Source: Anoxybacillus amylolyticus (GTDB lineage Bacteria > Bacillota > Bacilli > Bacillales > Anoxybacillaceae). Taken from it: a DNA stretch of 64,000 nucleotides. Made by a program: the position numbers and the translations under genes. The notes below the pieces were generated by a model. The model saw only the letters and a list, made by a program, of their open reading frames with translations, was not told the DNA's origin and made no database searches. Below, in pieces: positions 59,595-64,000 of the stretch (positions are counted from its first letter, which is position 1; every line of letters starts with the position of its first letter). The stretch spans positions 1,996,001 through 2,060,000 of the forward strand of contig NZ_CP015438.1 in assembly GCF_001634285.1 (NCBI RefSeq), written 5' to 3'.

Positions 59595-60506
59595 CTATAA
59601 ACGAGTGACTTTCACGTGCTGAAGCAACTCGTCTACTTTTGCTTTCGTGCATAAATCATCAGAAAACGCTGTTGCGCTTCCAGTAGCGACGCTATAAGCA
59701 AACGCCTCTTCGATTGGCTTTCCTTGTGTATATGCAGCTAAAAAACCAGCGACCATCGAATCGCCTGCACCGACAGAATTGCGAACGACTCCTTTTGGCG
59801 CTTCAGCAAACAACGTTACTTCTTTGTTAAAAAAGAAAGCGCCGTCACCTGCTAAGGACACAATGACATTTTCTACGCCTAGCTCAACAAGCCGACGTCC
59901 GTATAAGATAGCGTCCGCTTTCGCATGCAAAACGGTATCAAATAGCTCACCAAGTTCTTTATGGTTCGGTTTGATGAGAAACGGCTTTGCTTCGATCAAT
60001 TGTTTTAAAGCCGGACCGCTCGTATCTACTACTACTTTGACGTTCGCTTCTTTCGCCACTTGGACGATTGTACGGTAAAAATCGCTTGGAAGCGACGACG
60101 GAATACTTCCAGCTAAGACGAGAATGTCACCTTGGCGCAATGATTGAACTTTTCCCATCAACTCAGCAGCGAACGGTGGCGCAATCGTCGGACCTTGCCC
60201 GTTAATTTCCGTTTCTTTTCCCGACTTTAATTTAATATTAATTCTCGTCGTTTCAGGTACTTTCACAAAGTCAAATGGAATGTTTTCTTGCGTTAGCGCC
60301 TGCTCAATAAACGCCCCTGTAAACCCGCCGATAAACCCTAAAGCGACGTTATCCATCCCGAGCCGCTTTAATACGCGGGAGACGTTAATGCCTTTTCCCC
60401 CAGGGAAGACGGCAGTTTTCGCTGCTCGGTTCAGTTCTCCGAGCCGAAAGTCATCGACTTTCACGATATAATCAACAGAAGGATTAAGTGTGCATGTATA
60501 AATCAT
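59595..60506 (-). CDS. fruK: 1-phosphofructokinase
   Basis: A 303-residue PfkB-family kinase converting fructose-1-phosphate to fructose-1,6-bisphosphate. Motifs: TCTLNPSVDYIVKVDDF at the N-terminus, PGGKGINVSRVLKRLG (about 34) and the anion-hole/catalytic VRNSVGAGDSMVAGFLAA with Asp near 250. It overlaps the fruR stop by 4 nt. Confidence 0.97.
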   Translation of the reverse strand: MIYTCTLNPSVDYIVKVDDFRLGELNRAAKTAVFPGGKGINVSRVLKRLGMDNVALGFIGGFTGAFIEQALTQENIPFDFVKVPETTRINIKLKSGKETEINGQGPTIAPPFAAELMGKVQSLRQGDILVLAGSIPSSLPSDFYRTIVQVAKEANVKVVVDTSGPALKQLIEAKPFLIKPNHKELGELFDTVLHAKADAILYGRRLVELGVENVIVSLAGDGAFFFNKEVTLFAEAPKGVVRNSVGAGDSMVAGFLAAYTQGKPIEEAFAYSVATGSATAFSDDLCTKAKVDELLQHVKVTRL

Positions 60507-61255
60507 TTTTTCACAACCTCGATTGCTGTTTTAGCTTCGTATAGCGCTAGTAGTTCGTCATCTAGTTCGTCTGTGACAATCGTTGCCGCCTCTAAATCGG
60601 CAATTTTCGCAAACGTGCTTTCGTTCATTTTCGAATGATCGGCTAATACGTATGCTTGTCGCGAAAGTTTTAACGCCAAACTTTTGACCATCGCCTCTTC
60701 CGGGTCTGGTGTCGTATACCCGAAGTCAAGATGAATGCCGTTTACGCCAATAAAACATTTATCAAAGCTATAATGTTCCAATGAGTTCAATGCTCCGCGA
60801 CCGATTAATGCTTTCGTTTTCTTCTTAATAAAGCCGCCAAGTAAATACGTTGGAATGTTTTTTTCTAATAACGCTTCTAGATGGGTAATCCCGTTCGTGA
60901 CAACGACGATGTCTTTTGCATTTAAATACGGTATCATTTCCAGCGTCGTTGTTCCAGCGTCGAGATAAATGCAATCGCCATCTTGCACAAAACGAGCAGC
61001 GTATTGCGCAATTAGCCGTTTTTCTTCCATGTTTTTCGTCGATTTTTCCAATACGCTTAACTCTTCGCGCTTTTGGTGTAATAAGGCAGCTCCACCGTGG
61101 ACGCGGCGCAGCTTCTTTTCTTTTTCGAGCTGGCTTAAATCGCGGCGAATCGTCGACTCCGAAGAAGAAGTTGCCTCGACTAATTCCTGCAATTTCACCA
61201 CTTTTTTTTCCGCCAATAGTTCTAAAATGAGGCGATGCCTTTCTTCCGTCAGCAC
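60503..61255 (-). CDS. fruR: DeoR-family regulator of the fru operon
   Basis: A 250-residue repressor. The N-terminal helix-turn-helix contains VEATSSSESTIRRDLSQLEKE (about 25-45), and the C-terminal sugar-phosphate-sensing domain has YLDAGTTTLEMIPYL (about 96) and FIGVNGIHLDFGYTTPDPEE (about 170). It is the first gene of fruR-fruK-fruA and probably responds to fructose-1-phosphate. AGGAGGTGAAAAGG precedes it. Confidence 0.94.
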   Translation of the reverse strand: MLTEERHRLILELLAEKKVVKLQELVEATSSSESTIRRDLSQLEKEKKLRRVHGGAALLHQKREELSVLEKSTKNMEEKRLIAQYAARFVQDGDCIYLDAGTTTLEMIPYLNAKDIVVVTNGITHLEALLEKNIPTYLLGGFIKKKTKALIGRGALNSLEHYSFDKCFIGVNGIHLDFGYTTPDPEEAMVKSLALKLSRQAYVLADHSKMNESTFAKIADLEAATIVTDELDDELLALYEAKTAIEVVKK

Positions 61256-61280
61256 CTTTTCACCTCCTCATCGTATCAGA

Positions 61281-61328
61281 ATGAACCGTTTACATCTTCA
61301 TCATATCGCAAGACTTTTCAAAAATCAA
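61281..61328 (-). promoter_or_regulatory. fru operon promoter with possible cre site
   Basis: TTGATT (61328-61323), 17-nt spacer, TATGAT (61305-61300). Right after it, near the expected transcription start, ATGTAAACGGTTCAT (61295-61281) resembles the CcpA cre consensus with a few mismatches. Repeats of TTGATT upstream may bind FruR. Confidence 0.5.
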
Positions 61329-61406
61329 TCAAAATCATTCATTTTAAATCAAAAAAAGTCACTTTTTGTTTGTTTTTCAACCAAAAACACTCATATTCAA
61401 CAAAAT

Positions 61407-61439
61407 AAAAACACCTGCCCCCCACTGGCAAGTGTTTTT
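61407..61439. terminator. terminator of the GGDEF/HD-GYP gene
   Basis: Stem AAAACACxTGCC / GGCAxGTGTTTT, T-rich on both sides; it directly follows the stop codon of the minus-strand gene. Confidence 0.8.
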
Positions 61440-61441
61440 GG

Positions 61442-63286
61442 TTAGCCGGACATTTGTTCGTTAATGCGCGGCAAATATTTTGTTTCGATCAATTCGATAA
61501 ATTTTTCGGCATAGATAGGGTCAAACTGCGTACCAGCGCAGCGTCGCAATTCAATAATTGCTTCTTCGAACGTTTTTGTGCGTTGATACGGCCGCTCGGT
61601 CGTCATCGCGTCAAATGAGTCAATGACACATAACACACGCGCTAATTTCGGAATCTCTTCGCCTTTTAGTCCGTACGGGTAGCCTTTCCCATCATAACGT
61701 TCATGGTGCAATTCGACAAGCGGGAGTACGTCTTCAAATCGCTTCTCTGTCGATAAAATTTCCTTTCCCCAAATCACATGCTTTTTAATAATTTCCCATT
61801 CGTGTGGTTCGAGTTTTCCTTTTTTATTCAAAATGTCGCGTGGAACTTCTAATTTTCCAATATCGTGGATAAGTGCTCCTAAAATCAATGTTTGCTTTTC
61901 GTGGTCGGTTAAATCTAACCGGTCGCTCATTTCAAGCGCATACGTAAACACGCGTTTGCTATGGCGATACGTGTACACATCTTTGGATAGAAAAATTTTC
62001 ACTTGTTGTTCTAACGCATCTAAGTCTTCTTTAAATTCTAGTGCGTTTAACGAAATGTTATGTTCATCAAAAATTTGCACGTTGTTTTTCCCTTGTGCTT
62101 TCGCATAATACATCGCTTGGTCTGCTTTATGAATCAACTCACCGCAGTCATGCATACCTTTCTCCATTTCGGCAACGCCACATGAGAAAGAAAGACAGCG
62201 GTAAGGAATATATTCGACGCCAGTAAAATATGTGTCATTGATTTGTTTGCGCAACCGATTCATAAACAAAAACGCTTCTTCTTTTTTCGTGTTTGGCATT
62301 AAAACCGCAAACTCTTCACCGCCGTAACGCGCTACGACATAGCCTTTTCCTTCCGCTCCCTTCTGGAGCAAATCGCCAAAAAACTTCAATAGCTTGTCCC
62401 CTTGGAGATGACCGTTGCAATCGTTATACTTTTTGAAATCGTCTAAATCCAATAGCGCCAAACTAAGCGGCTGCTGAAGCAACTTCGCATCCGAAAACTT
62501 TTCCTTTAACGTTTCTTTAAAAAATCCGTGATTATAAAGGCCGGTTAAATGGTCTTTAATCGCGCGTTCTGAAACATCTTGATATAGGTATAAAAATTTC
62601 CGAAATGCAAATGATAATAATACTACTAAAATTGTAAACAAAAACAACCCGAAATATTTTTCTTCTTTCAGCAAAATAACTAATACAAGAGAAAGCAACA
62701 AAGAAAAGATGTAACTAACAAGTGACTCTTTTAAAATACCTGTTTTTATTATTTTTTTAAAGGCCTCAAATAAACTATTTGGAGAAAAAAAGATAAAAAA
62801 TAACGATATGAGTAAAGTATTTAATATAAAATAAACCATTAGGCTAACTATATATGAAGAAATATTATGAATATCTATTACGCCTGCATCCCCACCTAAA
62901 CCCAAAAACGAATAATAAGTTCCCACTAACATCAAGCAATACATAGAAAAATTAAAGAGATGTTTCCACCATACTACTTTTTTATTATACATTAAGTAAA
63001 TAGTACTACTTAAAAATAGAACTTTTAGCGTCAACTCAATCCCAAAAAGAAATAGACATGCTAAGTAAATTGCTGAATCCATAGAAATAGAGTTCCCTTT
63101 AGGGGGAATATGCACTACAAAGTAATTAACGAGTAAAATTGATGCTGTAAAAATGTAAATTAAAACCCATTCTTTTAAAGTATGATTAAAAAAATTTCCT
63201 TTTAAAAAAAAAATAACCAAACCAGATATAACAACCAGTGACGTATACACAATAAAATAAGATTTAAAACTACGTTCATTGTTCAT
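61442..63286 (-). CDS. membrane GGDEF / HD-GYP dual-domain c-di-GMP protein
   Basis: A 614-residue protein. Residues 1-230 hold about seven membrane helices of a 7TM sensor type. GGDEF follows at about 240-395 (HLTGLYNHGFFKETL, ALLDLDDFKKYND and an intact active site RYGGEEFAVLMP). HD-GYP covers about 430-600 (GALIHDIGKLEVPRDIL, HHERYDGKGYPYGL). It could thus both make and break c-di-GMP. The 5' part (62600-63290) is far more AT-rich than the rest. The upstream Shine-Dalgarno is weak. Confidence 0.92.
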   Translation of the reverse strand: MNNERSFKSYFIVYTSLVVISGLVIFFLKGNFFNHTLKEWVLIYIFTASILLVNYFVVHIPPKGNSISMDSAIYLACLFLFGIELTLKVLFLSSTIYLMYNKKVVWWKHLFNFSMYCLMLVGTYYSFLGLGGDAGVIDIHNISSYIVSLMVYFILNTLLISLFFIFFSPNSLFEAFKKIIKTGILKESLVSYIFSLLLSLVLVILLKEEKYFGLFLFTILVVLLSFAFRKFLYLYQDVSERAIKDHLTGLYNHGFFKETLKEKFSDAKLLQQPLSLALLDLDDFKKYNDCNGHLQGDKLLKFFGDLLQKGAEGKGYVVARYGGEEFAVLMPNTKKEEAFLFMNRLRKQINDTYFTGVEYIPYRCLSFSCGVAEMEKGMHDCGELIHKADQAMYYAKAQGKNNVQIFDEHNISLNALEFKEDLDALEQQVKIFLSKDVYTYRHSKRVFTYALEMSDRLDLTDHEKQTLILGALIHDIGKLEVPRDILNKKGKLEPHEWEIIKKHVIWGKEILSTEKRFEDVLPLVELHHERYDGKGYPYGLKGEEIPKLARVLCVIDSFDAMTTERPYQRTKTFEEAIIELRRCAGTQFDPIYAEKFIELIETKYLPRINEQMSG

Positions 63287-63401
63287 CTCTAATCACTCTC
63301 ATTTTTCTGTGAAAATAACGGGCTCATGAACGGTTATTTTCATGCTTGGGTGGCGAGAAAAACTTGCTCATGGATGTTTTATTAAAAAATAAAGACTAGC
63401 T
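63287..63401. other. leader region of the GGDEF/HD-GYP gene
   Basis: Contains a 9-bp inverted repeat GAAAATAAC / GTTATTTTC (63311-63343). It is T/A-rich; I see no clear promoter and no match to a known c-di-GMP riboswitch. Confidence 0.4.
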
Positions 63402-63432
63402 CATAAAAAAGTTTAGCTCTCTCAAGAGAACT
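63402..63432 (-). terminator. terminator of the DUF5317 operon
   Basis: Stem AGTT-AG-TTCTCT / AGAGAG-CT-AACT with one mismatch, followed on the minus strand by TTTTTT. Confidence 0.7.
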
Positions 63433-63471
63433 GAACTCTTTTTTGAGTCAGCGCCTTTATTTATTATTTAT

Positions 63472-63561
63472 TTATACTACTTTCCATCCCGACGTCAACG
63501 CAATGATGACTGATCCGATGATGAATAAGTTGATTAATACCTTTTTCACTGTAACGTTCAT
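63472..63561 (-). CDS. 29-residue hydrophobic peptide downstream of the DUF5317 gene
   Basis: A very strong ribosome site (GGGAGGTG, 6 nt) precedes ATG 63561. The peptide NVTVKKVLINLFIIGSVIIA and LTSGWKVV is a single membrane helix with basic N-terminus. It starts 6 nt after the DUF5317 stop, so it is co-transcribed. I do not recognise it; the terminator follows 40 nt later. Confidence 0.55.
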   Translation of the reverse strand: MNVTVKKVLINLFIIGSVIIALTSGWKVV

Positions 63562-63566
63562 CGCGC

Positions 63567-64000
63567 TCACCTCCCCACGTGCGCTGGTTTAGATGATGTT
63601 TCGCTCTGCCCATCTACCATAAGATGTTGAATGAAGATAAACGCTCCTACGTTCATCACGACATCACCGATGCTGATGACTTGCTGGCGTGGGTATGGCG
63701 GCGATAGCGGAATGATGTCGCCTAAAAACGGAAGCCATGTCGACGATGTAATCGCTTCATGTTTTCCGTATACCCCTGCCTTGAGCGCTTCTATATACTC
63801 ACGGCCCAGAAATTGCGCTGCTTCGACCGAAACAGGCATTCTTCCACCGTTAAGTAACATAACGATAAAGTTTAGCAAAACCCCGGCAAAAATGACGGTG
63901 AACCCTGGTTGATGGCGGTTCAGCCATAGAAAAACGAGTCCAGTTGCATAAATCGCTATAAACATGCCGTTGCTTAATTTTGCAACGATCTCTATTTTAT
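63567..64000 (-). CDS. DUF5317 family membrane protein, C-terminal part (gene runs off the right edge)
   Basis: 144 codons are visible and the frame is open to the edge. It has two or three membrane helices (FIAIYATGLVFLWLN, FTVIFAGVLLNFIVMLL, SIGDVVMNVGAFIFIQHLMV) around the DUF5317 motif LNGGRMPVSVEAA. Members occur in Firmicutes and often accompany signalling proteins; function unknown. The adjoining GGDEF/HD-GYP gene on the same strand fits this. Confidence 0.8.
   Translation of the reverse strand, partial: KIEIVAKLSNGMFIAIYATGLVFLWLNRHQPGFTVIFAGVLLNFIVMLLNGGRMPVSVEAAQFLGREYIEALKAGVYGKHEAITSSTWLPFLGDIIPLSPPYPRQQVISIGDVVMNVGAFIFIQHLMVDGQSETSSKPAHVGR

Noticed and set aside
63287-63401. c-di-GMP riboswitch ahead of the GGDEF/HD-GYP gene
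   Set aside because: The inverted repeat there lacks the conserved GEMM core and tetraloop/receptor features.
1-64000. CRISPR arrays, tRNA or rRNA genes, prophage
   Set aside because: No regularly spaced direct repeats, no tRNA cloverleaf with CCA-type ends, no rRNA signature and no phage structural genes were seen.

Overview
The window reads as chromosomal DNA of a low- to mid-GC, thermophile-like Bacillaceae, most like Anoxybacillus or Geobacillus. The basis is the gene content and order: parE-yneT, ilvA-ypmPQRS, thyA-dfrA, metA-bsaA-ypgQ, a fruRKA operon, small spore-type proteins (YjcZ, YuzL, DUF4183), and a cobalamin operon laid out like that of Bacillus megaterium. Species assignment is inference. 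I see no rRNA, tRNA, CRISPR array or prophage.

Layout. 1-1.5 kb: start of parE and yneT (minus strand). 1.5-5.8 kb: a candidate type I toxin-antitoxin locus, the sigI-rsgI sigma/anti-sigma pair, an exported DUF5667 protein and fused remnants of a LysE exporter and YjdJ. Two near-identical sigma-I-type promoters lie in front of the DUF5667 gene and sigI. 5.8-11 kb: yetF-like, molybdopterin oxidoreductase, pepT, a broken small gene, plsY and an rRNA methyltransferase. 11-17.1 kb (minus): ypmS-ypmR-sco, degV, ypmP, ilvA (CodY-like site), dfrA, thyA. 17.1-19.6 kb: a scar of broken genes (hypE tail, IS110 head, radC-like piece, IS66 tail), one intact Rpn-type nuclease and a strongly folded palindromic element. 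19.6-28.6 kb: housekeeping and spore-type genes. 28.6-43.9 kb: a 16-gene anaerobic cobalamin operon, cbiW to cobO, behind a B12 riboswitch. 43.9-63.3 kb: rraA, topB, pepF, yidC with an upstream MifM-like leader ORF, several decayed genes, a nonsense-interrupted kinB-like kinase, ycgQR, fruRKA and a GGDEF/HD-GYP protein. The right edge holds the end of a DUF5317 operon.

How the genes work together. The cob operon carries uroporphyrinogen III through the early-cobalt (anaerobic) route to cobyric acid and supplies cobalt uptake, an adenosyltransferase and CobT; cbiB, cobD, cobU and cobS are absent here and must lie elsewhere if the pathway is complete. A stand-alone HemD-like gene at 52 kb may feed it. 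Sigma-I, its anti-sigma RsgI and the DUF5667 protein look like one self-activating stress circuit. The yidC leader has the hallmarks of a translation-arrest sensor of membrane insertion: an N-terminal transmembrane segment, an I-x-x-W and acidic C-terminus, and a stem-loop hiding the yidC Shine-Dalgarno.

The most notable items are the MifM-like leader, the paired sigma-I promoters, the type I toxin locus, the cloverleaf-like palindrome at 19.34-19.48 kb, and several genes broken by a single in-frame stop.
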